From assembly GCA_945874695.1 (NCBI GenBank), contig CAMCHP010000005.1, positions 1 through 64,000 on the forward strand: a DNA stretch of 64,000 nt. Direction: 5' to 3'. The position numbers and the translations under genes were made by a program. This document shows, piece by piece, positions 1 to 8,813 of the stretch. This DNA comes from Chryseobacterium gleum. GTDB lineage: Bacteria; Bacteroidota; Bacteroidia; Flavobacteriales_D; Sanyastnellaceae. The notes under the pieces were generated by a model that worked only from the letters and a program-made list of their open reading frames with translations, had not been told where the DNA came from and ran no database searches. Position 1 is the first letter of the stretch. Each line of letters starts with the position of its first letter.

Positions 1-353
1 ATTTTTCAATATTTCGCACCTTGCAACTGTAATAGCTTGATAAGCAGACCTATAAATTTTAAGCGAACATCAACATAGTAAAAAAAATGAGGCTTATGGG
101 CCGCACTAGACAGTTGTAAGAAATTACAGTTAGCAACCCGAGCCTATAGACTCTCAGTCGAAAGGCTTTATGTTTAAAGTTATGTAGTCCAAGCTTCTCT
201 CGCACAGAGTAAAGCTGCCGAGCATCCAACGTCTCCCATGCGGCGTAATTGCATTGTAAGGCATTCCTTAGTACGACAACAGCGTAAACGCCTAGAACGT
301 AATGAGGTGTGTGTTTTTCGGCATAAATGCCGAGGGTGCAAAATATTGCGCCC
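1..353. other. Intergenic region without recognisable gene
   Basis: I see no convincing reading frame here; the one open frame starting at 238 has no family resemblance and runs into the SCO1-like gene on the other strand. Two small hairpins lie at 319-332 (CGGCAT/ATGCCG) and about 333-354 (AGGG..GCAA / TTGC..CCCT), just beyond the stop of the minus-strand gene at 354. They could help end that transcript, but neither is followed by a clear T-run on the minus strand. Confidence 0.5.
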
Positions 354-1013
354 TTACGGGTTCACATACGACGCTTTCAAGCGGGCGACATCGGCGATGA
401 GGCGATTCATCTCTTGCATGCTGGTGCCGTCGTAGTAACCGCGTAAACGGCCTTCTTTGTCGACTAAAACTACGTTTTCGGTGTGGATGAAATCTTGAAG
501 CCCACCATCGCCTTCGTCTAAAACGGCAAAATAAGAGCGACGCGCAAGTGCGTAAATGTGCGACTTCTCACCCGTCAATAACCACCACCGATCGCTGCGG
601 GCACCAAAACGTTCGGCGTATGCCGCTAATTCTGGAACACTATCCATTTCAGGGGTTACGCTGTGCGTCATGATCAATACCTCATCGTCGTCGATAAAAT
701 GTGTTTGCACTTTGGACATGTTCTCATTCAAGATCGGACAGATGGTGGTGCAGCGCGTAAAGAAGAAGTCGACCAAACGAATCTTGCCTTCAACATCGGC
801 TCCGGTTACGGTGTCGCCGAGTTGATTGATCAAGGTGAAATCGTCGACCCGATGATCGGTGCGGTTGCGTACCGAGGCATCGACCAACGCTGGATTCAAA
901 TCAGCCGGTTGAAAAATCGGCAGCTTATCTTCTGGCTTTAAGATGGTGTACGCGATCAAAACACCAAAAACGATGATGCCCGAGATTAAAAACAGTCCTA
1001 TGCGATTGCCCAT
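354..1013 (-). CDS. SCO1/SenC family copper-binding protein
   Basis: Predicted membrane-anchored thioredoxin-fold protein that delivers copper to the CuA site of cytochrome c oxidase and/or reduces its cysteines. Of 219 residues, an N-terminal hydrophobic segment (about 5-24) anchors the protein with the domain outside the inner membrane. The family's copper ligands are visible: CTTIC at residues 88-92 (CxxxC) and the histidine of IHTENV at 177; the GYYDGT stretch near the end is also typical. Length matches the family. It stands at the downstream end of a minus-strand run and is separated from the amidohydrolase gene by 186 bp containing one of the dispersed palindromes. A role in cytochrome oxidase assembly is inferred from the family; no oxidase genes are in view. 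Confidence 0.93.
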   Translation of the reverse strand: MGNRIGLFLISGIIVFGVLIAYTILKPEDKLPIFQPADLNPALVDASVRNRTDHRVDDFTLINQLGDTVTGADVEGKIRLVDFFFTRCTTICPILNENMSKVQTHFIDDDEVLIMTHSVTPEMDSVPELAAYAERFGARSDRWWLLTGEKSHIYALARRSYFAVLDEGDGGLQDFIHTENVVLVDKEGRLRGYYDGTSMQEMNRLIADVARLKASYVNP

Positions 1014-1170
1014 GTGCTTTACTTATTTATTCGTCATCATTACTTCACAGTGAACGGCTTTGTTCAATTGTGGTTGAGCCAAATCCATCCAAAGGCGCTG
1101 ACGCACCGTAAACAGCCCAAAGTTACGACCAAATGAACAATCCGATTGGTGCGTGCGGTCACACGCTGCG

Positions 1171-1193
1171 CATCCGCCCGTTAGGGCGAAAAC
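1171..1193 (-). repeat. Dispersed 22-bp palindrome, copy 1
   Basis: Intergenic copy of a family found throughout the window. Read on the minus strand it is GTTTTC, then the stem-loop GCCC-TAAC-GGGC, then GGATG. It lies between the SCO1-like gene and the amidohydrolase stop at 1200. The 186-bp gap holds no gene I can support; a frame running through it encodes about 60 residues but lacks a sensible start. Confidence 0.75.
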
Positions 1194-1199
1194 CAAAAA

Positions 1200-2837
1200 C
1201 TACTCTTCAAAAAGGGCCTCACCTTGGATATAGGTCGCCCGCACCTGTGTTTTCAAGATTTCATCTTCTGGGCACGTTAAAAGGTCGCGGTCAAGCACCA
1301 CGAAATTCGCCCATTTACCAACCGACAATGTGCCTTTTTCTTGCTCTTCAAACTGGGCCAAGGCGGCCCACAAAGTCATGCCTGCAAAGGCCTGCTCGCG
1401 CGTGAGGGCGTTGTCAGGATTGAACCCTCCATCGGGGAAGCCCTTCGCATCTTTGCGGACGACGGCGGCATAAAAGGTGTTCAAAGGCGATAAGCCTTCA
1501 ACCGGAAAATCAGTTCCCAAGGCCAGTATGCCGAGTTGTTCGAGCAATTCGCGGTACGCATAGGCACGTTGAATGCGGTTTCGGCCCAAGCGCAAACCAG
1601 CCCAATACATGTCGCTGGTGGCATGGGTTGGCTGCACCGAGGGCAGTACAGAATAGGCCGCAAACAGCGGCAAGTCGCTCTTATGTACGACTTGCGCGTG
1701 CTCGATGCGCCAGCGGTAGTCGTTTGGTTCACGCAAAACGCGTCCGTAAAGTTCGAGGATGGCCCGATTGGCTGAGTCACCGATGCAGTGGGTGTTCATC
1801 TGAAATCCGGCCAAGTGAATGCGCTCGGCACAGGTTTCGAGGTAGTCGATATCACTGAGTAAGAAACCGAGGTGTATTCTCCCCGGCATGTCTGAATAGG
1901 GCTCAAGCAGGCACGCGCCGCGCGAACCTAAGGCACCATCAGCGTAGAACTTGAACGATTTTACGTGCAGGCGGTCGGTTTTAATGGGGCCGCTTTCTAA
2001 GTAATAATCGAGATTTTCTGGAGTGGGCGTGACCATGGCGTAAATGGGCATGCGCAGTTGACCGCTGCGGTGCAGTTCATCAATGAGTTCGATTTCTGCA
2101 CGGTCGAGTCCGGCGTCTGCAACTGAGGTAATGCCTGCGGCTGCACAATCGCGTTCTGCCTCAAGTAAGGCGCGTGTTTGCTCTGCTTTGGTGGGTTTGG
2201 GAAGATGGATTTTCACCAAATCAATGGCGTTATCGATAAGCACCCCGGTGAATCGCTCATCGCGAATGATGCATTCGCCGCCTTCAACCGCCTCGAAACC
2301 CGTTACGCCTGCAATTTCAAGTGCTTTTGAATTGACAAGGGCAGCGTGACCATCGACGCGGGTGATGAAAACGGGCACGTCTGGAAACGCTTCATCCAAG
2401 AGCGCGCGGTCAGGAAAATCGCCCATGCTCCAGGCGTTTTGATCCCAGCCGCGGCCGATGATCCAACTGCTTGGGTACTTGCTGTGGTGACCTTGCAAAC
2501 GAGTAACAACCTCACCAAGCGACGCGCAATCTTTCAAATTCGCTTGTGCTTTGTTCAGTCCGTAACCTAAAAAATGACAATGCGCATCAATGAAACCCGG
2601 ATACACCGTGGCTTTCTGGACATCCACTTTGTTTGCAGACTTGTAGCGATTGAGGATGCGGCGTTCGGCACCTAATTCAATGATTCGTCCGTCTTTCACT
2701 GCGAACGCTTCGGCCTTAGGCATTTCGCTGTCGCCGGTGATGATGTTTCCGTTGTGAACGATCAAATCAACCTCTTGCCTGCTGAATGAGCAAGCGGCAA
2801 GCATGGCCGCGGCAAGAAGGATCAGCAGGTGTTTCAC
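1200..2837 (-). CDS. Amidohydrolase family 3 lipoprotein (YtcJ-like)
   Basis: A metal-dependent hydrolase of the amidohydrolase superfamily, D-aminoacylase/YtcJ branch, predicted to be a lipoprotein. The N-terminus has a lipoprotein signal with the cysteine at residue 16 (MLAAC). The metal-binding HxH is at residues 86-88 (IDAHCHF), the usual position after the first strand of the TIM barrel; later conserved histidines occur in MNTHCIGD and WRIEHAQ, and the distal aspartate in ALGTDFPVE. Its 545 residues are the usual length. The start codon overlaps the stop of the upstream SDR gene by 4 bp, so the two are co-translated. The substrate cannot be read from sequence; YtcJ-like proteins are often annotated as amidases acting on N-acyl compounds. 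Confidence 0.88.
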   Translation of the reverse strand: MKHLLILLAAAMLAACSFSRQEVDLIVHNGNIITGDSEMPKAEAFAVKDGRIIELGAERRILNRYKSANKVDVQKATVYPGFIDAHCHFLGYGLNKAQANLKDCASLGEVVTRLQGHHSKYPSSWIIGRGWDQNAWSMGDFPDRALLDEAFPDVPVFITRVDGHAALVNSKALEIAGVTGFEAVEGGECIIRDERFTGVLIDNAIDLVKIHLPKPTKAEQTRALLEAERDCAAAGITSVADAGLDRAEIELIDELHRSGQLRMPIYAMVTPTPENLDYYLESGPIKTDRLHVKSFKFYADGALGSRGACLLEPYSDMPGRIHLGFLLSDIDYLETCAERIHLAGFQMNTHCIGDSANRAILELYGRVLREPNDYRWRIEHAQVVHKSDLPLFAAYSVLPSVQPTHATSDMYWAGLRLGRNRIQRAYAYRELLEQLGILALGTDFPVEGLSPLNTFYAAVVRKDAKGFPDGGFNPDNALTREQAFAGMTLWAALAQFEEQEKGTLSVGKWANFVVLDRDLLTCPEDEILKTQVRATYIQGEALFEE

Positions 2838-3595
2838 GGAAGGGTTTTATAAATGGTTGTGCTGTTGGCTTGGGCAGCGGGCATAATCACCATGTCGTTG
2901 ATGCACACGTGCGCAGGCCTTGAAATTACGAAGTAAAGGGCTTCGGCTATGTCAACAGCCAACAAGGGTTCAAATCCTTGGTATACTTGATCTGCGGCGG
3001 CGACATCGCCTTTATAACGCACCATGCTGAACTCTGTATTGGCCGCACCAGGAGCAATTTGCGTAACACGAATGTTGTACTTCAAGAACTCAATGCGCAT
3101 GGCTTTGGTCAATGCATCTACGGCGTGTTTCGATGCGCAATACACGCTTCCACCCGCATACACTTCTTTGCCTGCGATGGAGCCGATGTTGACAATGTCG
3201 CGCTGGGCGTTGTGTTTCATGTAAGGAATAAACGCCCGGGTAACGTTGAGCAATCCTTTCACGTTGGTGTCGAGCATCCCATCCCAATCGAGCGGATCGG
3301 CCTCATCAACCGCGTGGCGACCGAGGGCAAGGCCGGCATTGTTCACCAGCACATTGATCGTGCGCCATCCGACCGGCAGGTCGAAAGCCAACTGATTTAC
3401 CTGCTCACGGTCGCGAACATCCATTTCGAGCACTAAAACTTCAGCGCCTAATGCGGTGAGATCATCGGCTACTTGCTCAAGGCGCGCTTTTCGGCGGCCG
3501 GTAATGATCAGGTTGTAACCGTTGCCCGCGAGGTGCCGAGCGATGGCTTCGCCGAAGCCTGAACTGGCTCCCGTAACTAAAGCAATTGGGGTCAT
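2834..3595 (-). CDS. Short-chain dehydrogenase/reductase, YdfG-like
   Basis: Classical SDR oxidoreductase of 253 residues. The NAD(P)-binding glycine motif GASSGFG sits at residues 9-15, NNAG at 85-88, and the catalytic Ser139, Tyr152 and Lys156 (YCASK) are all present. An arginine pair after the second strand (TGRRKARL) suggests NADP preference. Overall it resembles the YdfG group that oxidises 3-hydroxy acids such as serine or malonic semialdehyde derivatives, but substrate assignment is only by resemblance. It overlaps both the downstream amidohydrolase and the upstream RNA methyltransferase genes by 4 bp each, so it belongs to a tightly packed operon. Confidence 0.92.
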   Translation of the reverse strand: MTPIALVTGASSGFGEAIARHLAGNGYNLIITGRRKARLEQVADDLTALGAEVLVLEMDVRDREQVNQLAFDLPVGWRTINVLVNNAGLALGRHAVDEADPLDWDGMLDTNVKGLLNVTRAFIPYMKHNAQRDIVNIGSIAGKEVYAGGSVYCASKHAVDALTKAMRIEFLKYNIRVTQIAPGAANTEFSMVRYKGDVAAADQVYQGFEPLLAVDIAEALYFVISRPAHVCINDMVIMPAAQANSTTIYKTLP

Positions 3596-4761
3596 TCTTC
3601 GGTGATCGATTTAGTTTTGCGGCTGCCTTCGTAGAGGTCAAAGCCGGCATAGCGGCATTCGAGTTGACCGTTGAAGAGGGTGTGCTTGGCAGAAGGACGG
3701 AATCCGAGTTGGATGTAGGCATCGTAGTTGCTGCTGATGATCCACGCTTTGCTGCCTACGTATGACTCTTTGAGTTTCTTGCCGATGTCGCGGTACAGCT
3801 GCTCGATGTTTTCGGGTCGCATGCGCTCGCCATAGGGCGGATTGAGGATAATAACCCCCGGTTCAGCGGGTTTCTCAAGCGCGAAGAAATCAGCTTGTTT
3901 TACGGTCACTTGGTGCTGCCATGAGACCTTCGATAAACTTTCGAGGGTTTGTTTTACGGCGGCCCGATCGATGTCTGATGCGTAAATGCGCGGCACAACT
4001 GGCGTGCGGTTATCCCAGAGTTCTTTGCGCACTTTCATCATGCGCTCTTTGTCGAAGTTGCGCCAGTGCATAAATCCGTAATGGGTGCGGTACCACTGCG
4101 AGGGTAAGCCTGCAGCGCGCATGGCGGCCTCCATCACGAGGGTACCAGAGCCACACATGGGGATGTAGAGGGGCTGATCGGGCGTCCAACCGCTGAATTC
4201 GATCATTGCGGCAGCCAGAATTTCATTGAGCGGAGCTTTAGCGCTCGCTGGGCGGTACCCGCGTCGGTGCAACGAATCACCTGAGCTGTCGAGGGAAACG
4301 CGAAGCACATCGCCTTGAATCATGACATCGATGCGCAGGTTAGGGGCTTCGGTATCGATCGACGGACGGCTGCCCGAACGCTCGCGAAAGCGGTCAACAA
4401 TGGCGTCTTTCACCCGCAAGGCCGTATAATGCGAATGCGTGAAGGCATCAGACTTCGTGGTTGCGTTTACTGCGAAAGTGTCGTCGTTGCCGAGCACCTC
4501 TTGCCAAGGCATGCGTTTAATTTTGTTGTAGAGGTCGTCGGTATCGCGCACGCGATCTTCCCAAAACGGTTCGAGGATGCGAATGGCATAGCGCGAGCCC
4601 ATGTTGGCTTTGATCATGCCTTCATAATCAGCTTCAAATTCAGCGCCGCGTTTGAGCGCAGCTACTTTTTCGAAGCCCATTCCGATGAGTTCATTGACGA
4701 GCAATGGTTCGAGTCCGGCCAAAGTTTTGGCCACGTACATTTTTGAAGAATTGCCGGTCAT
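3592..4761 (-). CDS. THUMP-domain class I RNA methyltransferase (RlmL/YpsC-like)
   Basis: Predicted SAM-dependent methyltransferase that modifies guanine in 23S rRNA; the N-terminal part matches the RlmL family (m2G2445). Of 389 residues, roughly 8-160 form the RNA-binding ferredoxin-like/THUMP region and the rest a Rossmann methyltransferase. The SAM-binding motif PMCGSGTLVMEA is at 201-212 and the catalytic NPPY at 307-310, typical of N-methyltransferases acting on exocyclic amines of bases. Start chosen because its ATG overlaps the TGA of the upstream gene (ATGA); an alternative start is Met8. It lacks the second (RlmK) methyltransferase half found in the fused enterobacterial protein, as is usual in this phylum. 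Confidence 0.9.
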   Translation of the reverse strand: MTGNSSKMYVAKTLAGLEPLLVNELIGMGFEKVAALKRGAEFEADYEGMIKANMGSRYAIRILEPFWEDRVRDTDDLYNKIKRMPWQEVLGNDDTFAVNATTKSDAFTHSHYTALRVKDAIVDRFRERSGSRPSIDTEAPNLRIDVMIQGDVLRVSLDSSGDSLHRRGYRPASAKAPLNEILAAAMIEFSGWTPDQPLYIPMCGSGTLVMEAAMRAAGLPSQWYRTHYGFMHWRNFDKERMMKVRKELWDNRTPVVPRIYASDIDRAAVKQTLESLSKVSWQHQVTVKQADFFALEKPAEPGVIILNPPYGERMRPENIEQLYRDIGKKLKESYVGSKAWIISSNYDAYIQLGFRPSAKHTLFNGQLECRYAGFDLYEGSRKTKSITEE

Positions 4762-5105
4762 CCGCCTTTGCGTTTTACTTTGTAGCCTGCTGCCTCGAGG
4801 GCTGGGATCACCTTTTCGCGGTGTTCACCTTGCAGAATTATTTGTTGATCTTTCACTGCCCCTCCTACCCCGCACTTCGTTTTGAGGGTTTTACCAAGCG
4901 CTTCGAGGTCGTCTTCTGTGCCAACGAAGCCTTCGACGAGGGTTACCGTTTTCCCTTTTCGCATTTTTTTATCGTGCGAAACATAAAGCGTTTGCTGCGC
5001 TGGGGGCAAAGTTTCTTGCGTTTCTGACGCGGTATCATCGTCGAAAGCAAAATTCGGATTGGTGCTGTAAACCATTCCCGATGCGTTGCGTTGTTTCTTT
5101 GCCAT
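4758..5105 (-). CDS. SUI1/YciH-family translation initiation factor-like protein
   Basis: Small 115-residue protein with a C-terminal SUI1/eIF1 domain, which in eukaryotes and archaea monitors start-codon selection; bacterial YciH homologues are thought to bind the small ribosomal subunit. The domain is recognisable from KTLKTKCGVGGAVKDQQI and the QGEHREKVIPALEAAGYKV tail. The start at 5105 (MAKKQRN) is preferred over a longer upstream frame because a -7 promoter box TACCTTTG lies at 5121-5128, inside that longer frame, and because the family begins near here. Its stop overlaps the ATG of the RNA methyltransferase gene by 4 bp, a plausible functional coupling between two ribosome-related genes. 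Confidence 0.9.
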   Translation of the reverse strand: MAKKQRNASGMVYSTNPNFAFDDDTASETQETLPPAQQTLYVSHDKKMRKGKTVTLVEGFVGTEDDLEALGKTLKTKCGVGGAVKDQQIILQGEHREKVIPALEAAGYKVKRKGG

Positions 5106-5120
5106 GGCGGTCGCTTTGTG

Positions 5121-5128
5121 CAAAGGTA
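5121..5128 (-). promoter_or_regulatory. Bacteroidota -7 box for the YciH-led operon
   Basis: TACCTTTG on the minus strand, a full match to the Bacteroidota -7 consensus TAnnTTTG, 15 bp upstream of the ATG at 5105. No good -33 TTG is visible at the expected distance. It fixes the start of the SUI1-like gene and probably drives the run down to the amidohydrolase. Confidence 0.6.
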
Positions 5129-5148
5129 CGCAGCCGCAATGAATGATG

Positions 5149-5829
5149 CTATTCAGTGCGTGGCACATCTTCAGACTCTTCCGACGGGTCGTGTTCTTTC
5201 GGCATCGGTCGACTTTCAAATTCGCTCAGGGTAACGTTGGGGTTGAATGGCTCATCGGGCGCAATAGGCTTGCGCAAGTCGGCGAGTAACACAATGTCGA
5301 TCACGGTATGGGCTGCTACGGCTGACCAAATGCCGATCTCTTCAGTTATGATACCTAAACCAACAATTACTACCGTCATGTATATCCCGTAAACGCTGAT
5401 GCGCCAATCGCGTGGATTCAGGTAACCGTGAATCAGTACAAACAAGATGGAGGTGAGTACAATGCCTAATAAAGGTTGCAATACGCCGCGAAAGAGGAGT
5501 TCTTCACCAACCCCTGCACACAAGGATATAAATATGATTTCACTCCAATTCAAACGGAGGTTGCGAAACATGCGTTCGTACCGCAGGCGTACACCCGTCA
5601 TAAAATTACGCGATACGATGAACTGCGCGATGAGCGCGGCCACCACGCCGACCGGTATCCCCCATGCCAACTGAATACCAATGTGCTTGGGGCCCGTCCA
5701 TCGGGTCATCAAGTCAATGTCTTCGGTAAACTGCACAATGATCCACGCCAACAGCGGCATGCCCAACAATGTTGCAGCAGCCATGCCTGTAAGCATGCGA
5801 TTTTGAAGCGGAACAGGTCGATTCACCAT
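5149..5829 (-). CDS. CPBP-family intramembrane metalloprotease
   Basis: Integral membrane protein of 226 residues with about six hydrophobic segments and the CPBP/Abi (CAAX protease and bacteriocin-processing) signature: the glutamate pair and arginine in GEELLFRG and the histidine in FVLIHGYLN, which together form the predicted catalytic site. Substrate unknown. The start MVNRP at 5829 is chosen over an upstream Met because that one has no family support; however a -7 box (TACTTTTG, 5831-5838) abuts this ATG, so the message may be leaderless or translation may begin at the internal Met near 5796. The C-terminal tail after the last membrane segment is acidic and probably cytoplasmic. Confidence 0.88.
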   Translation of the reverse strand: MVNRPVPLQNRMLTGMAAATLLGMPLLAWIIVQFTEDIDLMTRWTGPKHIGIQLAWGIPVGVVAALIAQFIVSRNFMTGVRLRYERMFRNLRLNWSEIIFISLCAGVGEELLFRGVLQPLLGIVLTSILFVLIHGYLNPRDWRISVYGIYMTVVIVGLGIITEEIGIWSAVAAHTVIDIVLLADLRKPIAPDEPFNPNVTLSEFESRPMPKEHDPSEESEDVPRTE

Positions 5830-5941
5830 GCAAAAGTACAACCTTCTGATTGACTCATTCAATCGAACTAAACAACGCATTCGTCGAGCATTTTCAACGA
5901 AAAAAACCTATATTCACGGCCTCAACCGAAATACATCACCT

Positions 5942-6829
5942 ATGAAAACTATTTACACATTGCTTACTGTTTGCGTAATCCTTGCGCTAGGAAGCTTTCA
6001 AAACGCGCAAGCGCAAGGCGCATGTACACAAACAGACCTTTTCTACATTGGAGATAACCTCGAATTTGTGCAGTCTGTGGCCGCTTCATGCGGACAAGAG
6101 TGTTTGTTTGCTGCAGACCCCGAAGCGTGTTTTCAAGCGTGCATGAGCGCACAAGTGGAGCTCACTGAAGGCTGCGTTTCGTGCTTTTCAGCCCAAACAA
6201 GCTGTGCCGTTGACCAATGCTTTTTCCCCTGTGTATTCGGATCAGAAGCCAATTGCGCAGCGTGCATCGAAGCGAATTGTTTGGCTGATTTTGAAGTTTG
6301 CGCAGGCATCGTTGATTTAGACAACGATGGCTCATCAACGCTCTTCGATTGCGACGACAACAATCCGTTGGTGTTCCCAGGTGCACCAGGCAACAACTCC
6401 GGCATCGACAACAACTGCGACGGTGTGATTGATGCAACCGAGTGCATTCCAAGTATTTGGTACGCCGATGCTGACAACGACGGCTTTGGTGATGAGGCCG
6501 TAACCCTTAGCGCTTGCGATCAACCTGCCGGCTATGTGGCTGTTGCTGGAGATTGCGACGACAGCAATGCCACGGTTTACGTGGGCGCCAGTGGTACCGG
6601 TGAGAACATCGACAACGATTGCAACGGGATCATCGAAGGCGACGAAGCCCCCGCAGGTTGTCCGGGTGATTTTAACGATGACAACGCAGTGAATATCGCT
6701 GACCTCTTGGTTTTTCTACCGAATTTCAGCTGTACGCAAGAGTGCTTCGCTGATCTCGACAACAACGACGTGGTGAATTCAGCTGATTTGCTCACATTCT
6801 TGACCGTGTTTGGAATTACGTGTGATTGA
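5942..6829 (+). CDS. Secreted cysteine-rich protein with MopE-type repeats and dockerin-like C-terminus
   Basis: Exported protein of 295 residues. The start at 5942 gives a clean signal peptide (MKTIYTLLTV.. ending in AQAQ). Residues about 25-120 are a cysteine-rich region with about a dozen Cys. Two Asp-rich MopE-like putative metal-binding motifs follow (DLDNDG...DCDDNN...GIDNNCDG and DADNDG...DCDDSN...NIDNDCNG). The last about 55 residues contain two dockerin/EF-hand-like loops, DFNDDNAVNIADLL and DLDNNDVVNSADLL, each followed by an FLxxF-like helix. No T9SS A/B sorting domain is seen; the same ending occurs in the secreted protein at 23031-24986. Function is not known; calcium binding and surface or extracellular location are inferred. 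A longer frame starting at 5828 is rejected since it buries the signal peptide. Confidence 0.85.
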   Translation: MKTIYTLLTVCVILALGSFQNAQAQGACTQTDLFYIGDNLEFVQSVAASCGQECLFAADPEACFQACMSAQVELTEGCVSCFSAQTSCAVDQCFFPCVFGSEANCAACIEANCLADFEVCAGIVDLDNDGSSTLFDCDDNNPLVFPGAPGNNSGIDNNCDGVIDATECIPSIWYADADNDGFGDEAVTLSACDQPAGYVAVAGDCDDSNATVYVGASGTGENIDNDCNGIIEGDEAPAGCPGDFNDDNAVNIADLLVFLPNFSCTQECFADLDNNDVVNSADLLTFLTVFGITCD

Positions 6830-7473
6830 TGGATTTTCTGCCTGAAAAAATCTCGAGCTACGTTGACGCACACAGCGATGCTGAGCCTGACCTCTTATAC
6901 CGCCTGCACCGTGAAACATGGCAAAAAGTGGTTATGCCACGCATGCTCTCGGGTCATTTTCAAGGCCGTTTTTTGGCCTTTTTGAGCCGCATTTTGCAGC
7001 CTGAGCGCATACTTGAAATTGGCTCATACACGGGGTACTCGGCCATTTGCTTGTGTGAAGGTTTAAGGCCTAACGGCCGGATGGATGCTGTCGAAATCAA
7101 CCCAGAGCTCAATAGCATTCAAGACAAGTATTGGACTGAGGCAGGCATCCGTGACAAAATCACCCGCTACAACGGTAAGGCTGCCGAAATACTCCCTACG
7201 TTGGATGGTGGGTATGACCTCATCTTCTTAGATGCTGACAAAGAAAACTATCCGCTCTACTATGAAGCATGCTTGAACTTGCTGCGCACAGGTGGGGTAT
7301 TACTGATCGACAACGTATTGTGGACCGGAAAAGTGGTTGAGCCCGTTACCAAGCACGACCCAGAGACTAAGGCCTTGCAATCCTTGAACGACACAATCGC
7401 CCAGGATGCACGTGTGAGTAAGCTCATGCTCCCCATACGCGACGGCGTATTTGCCATTATGAAGAATGCGTAG
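6829..7473 (+). CDS. O-methyltransferase (caffeoyl-CoA/COMT-like family 3)
   Basis: SAM-dependent O-methyltransferase of 214 residues in the bacterial catechol/caffeoyl-CoA OMT family. Motif I is visible in RILEIGSYTGYSAICL, and the metal-ligand region in YDLIFLDADKENYPLYYE, with the later LIDNVLW typical of the family, so a divalent-metal-dependent enzyme. The ATG at 6829 overlaps the stop of the preceding gene (TGATG), hence translational coupling; a TTG three bases earlier is an alternative start. The Leu-Arg-Pro-Asn-Gly-Arg-Met segment is encoded by one of the dispersed palindromes (7064-7084). Substrate unknown. Confidence 0.9.
   Translation: MDFLPEKISSYVDAHSDAEPDLLYRLHRETWQKVVMPRMLSGHFQGRFLAFLSRILQPERILEIGSYTGYSAICLCEGLRPNGRMDAVEINPELNSIQDKYWTEAGIRDKITRYNGKAAEILPTLDGGYDLIFLDADKENYPLYYEACLNLLRTGGVLLIDNVLWTGKVVEPVTKHDPETKALQSLNDTIAQDARVSKLMLPIRDGVFAIMKNA
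7064..7084 (+). repeat. Dispersed palindrome, copy 2 (inside O-methyltransferase gene)
   Basis: Core GGCC-TAAC-GGCC followed by GGATG, preceded by GTTTAA. It encodes the NGRM part of the methyltransferase between strand 1 and strand 2 of the Rossmann fold, where length variation is tolerated. Same reading phase as the copies in the lolD-like and E1 genes. Confidence 0.55.
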
Positions 7474-7575
7474 TCGCTGTGTTTTCGCTGCTTCGAAACA
7501 CCGACAAACTCGCCGAAATCAGCGCCAAGTGCAGGATTCTAAGTATCTTCATGCCCTCTTAGCCCCTATTCGAGC

Positions 7576-8763
7576 ATGACCGGAGCCGTTATCATCACCT
7601 TTTGTACCATTCTCTTACTGGCGTATATCTTTGATCTTACGGCAGCTAAGACGAAAATCCCATCCGTGCTCTTGCTCTTGGGTATGGGTTGGGCCTTGCG
7701 ACAAGGCACCAACTTCATGGGCATCGAATTGCCCGAGCTTTCGGGCGTGCTCTCGCTTTTTGGCACTGTCGGCCTCATCTTAATTGTACTTGAGGGCGCC
7801 TTGGAGCTCGAGTTGAACCGCTCAAAAATAGGCCTATTGAAACGGTCATTTTTGGGTGCTACCCTGACTTTGTTCGTCATGAGTTTTGCCTTAGCCGCAG
7901 GTTTAAGTTACTACGGCGGTTACAGCTTAAAGGTGAGCTTAGCCAACGCCATCCCCTTGGCTGTGATCAGCAGTGCGATTGCTATTCCTACTGCTCGGTC
8001 CTTTGCCAAGCGCGACCGTGAATTTGTGACTTATGAAAGCAGCCTGTCAGATATTATTGGCGTGCTCTTCTTCAACTTCATTGCGTTAAACCCCATCATC
8101 GGCACCTTAGCGTTTGGCAACCTCTTTCTGAACATCATCCTCATTTTCATTGTGTCGTTTGTCGCTACCATTGCGCTCGCATTTTTGCTGAGTCGCATTG
8201 AGCACCACATCAAGTTCATGCCGATCATTCTTTTGGTGATTTTGGTTTACACTGTTGCGAAAGAATTTCACTTGCCGGCCTTGATCTTGATTCTAGTTTT
8301 CGGGCTGTTTCTTGGCAATTTGGACGAGCTCAAACACATTCGCTGGATTCAAAAATTGCAGCCCGATGTGCTCAATGCAGAGGCACAACGCTTTAAAAAA
8401 CTCACCAGCGAAGCTACATTTCTCGTCCGCTCGCTTTTCTTCATCCTCTTCGGATACCTCATCGACACCGCAGAATTGATCAACACTGAGAACATCATGT
8501 GGTCAGGCCTGACCATTGTGCTCATTTACGGCTTGCGCTTTATTCAGCTCAAGGTTTCAGGTTATCGCTTGCGAAATTTGCTCTTCATCGCACCGCGGGG
8601 GTTGATCACCATTTTGCTCTACCTCTCCATTCTACCTGAAGACAAAATTCCTTTGGTGAATAAGCCCGTGATTATACAGGTGATCATAGCCACTAGCATT
8701 CTCATGATGCCTGGTGTAATTAGCAGTGGCGAGAAAATCAAGAATACCATTCAGGGCAAATAA
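7576..8763 (+). CDS. Cation:proton antiporter (CPA family)
   Basis: Polytopic membrane protein of 395 residues with about 11-12 hydrophobic segments, resembling Na+/H+ or K+/H+ exchangers of the CPA superfamily. The N-terminal part PSVLLLLGMGWALRQG and the ILIVLEGALELE segment match the antiporter core; a conserved pair of polar residues in the SSAIAIPTARSF and YESSLSDIIGVLFF segments lies where the ion-binding unwound helices are expected. There is no C-terminal TrkA-N or cytoplasmic regulatory domain. A strong terminator follows directly. Ion specificity cannot be deduced; pH or Na+ homeostasis is the likely role in a marine organism. Confidence 0.85.
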   Translation: MTGAVIITFCTILLLAYIFDLTAAKTKIPSVLLLLGMGWALRQGTNFMGIELPELSGVLSLFGTVGLILIVLEGALELELNRSKIGLLKRSFLGATLTLFVMSFALAAGLSYYGGYSLKVSLANAIPLAVISSAIAIPTARSFAKRDREFVTYESSLSDIIGVLFFNFIALNPIIGTLAFGNLFLNIILIFIVSFVATIALAFLLSRIEHHIKFMPIILLVILVYTVAKEFHLPALILILVFGLFLGNLDELKHIRWIQKLQPDVLNAEAQRFKKLTSEATFLVRSLFFILFGYLIDTAELINTENIMWSGLTIVLIYGLRFIQLKVSGYRLRNLLFIAPRGLITILLYLSILPEDKIPLVNKPVIIQVIIATSILMMPGVISSGEKIKNTIQGK

Positions 8764-8793
8764 AAAACGGGCACCTTTGAGATGCCCGTTTTC
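8764..8793. terminator. Bidirectional rho-independent terminator
   Basis: Stem ACGGGCA..TGCCCGT flanked by A-run on the left and T-run on the right, placed between two convergent genes (antiporter on plus, sucC on minus), so it can serve both. Confidence 0.85.
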
Positions 8794-8813
8794 AGTATCA
8801 TATCCTGTTTCGG

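Noticed and set aside
1014-1165. An open frame through the gap after the amidohydrolase gene
   Set aside because: It has no convincing start, overlaps a dispersed palindrome, and shows no family resemblance.
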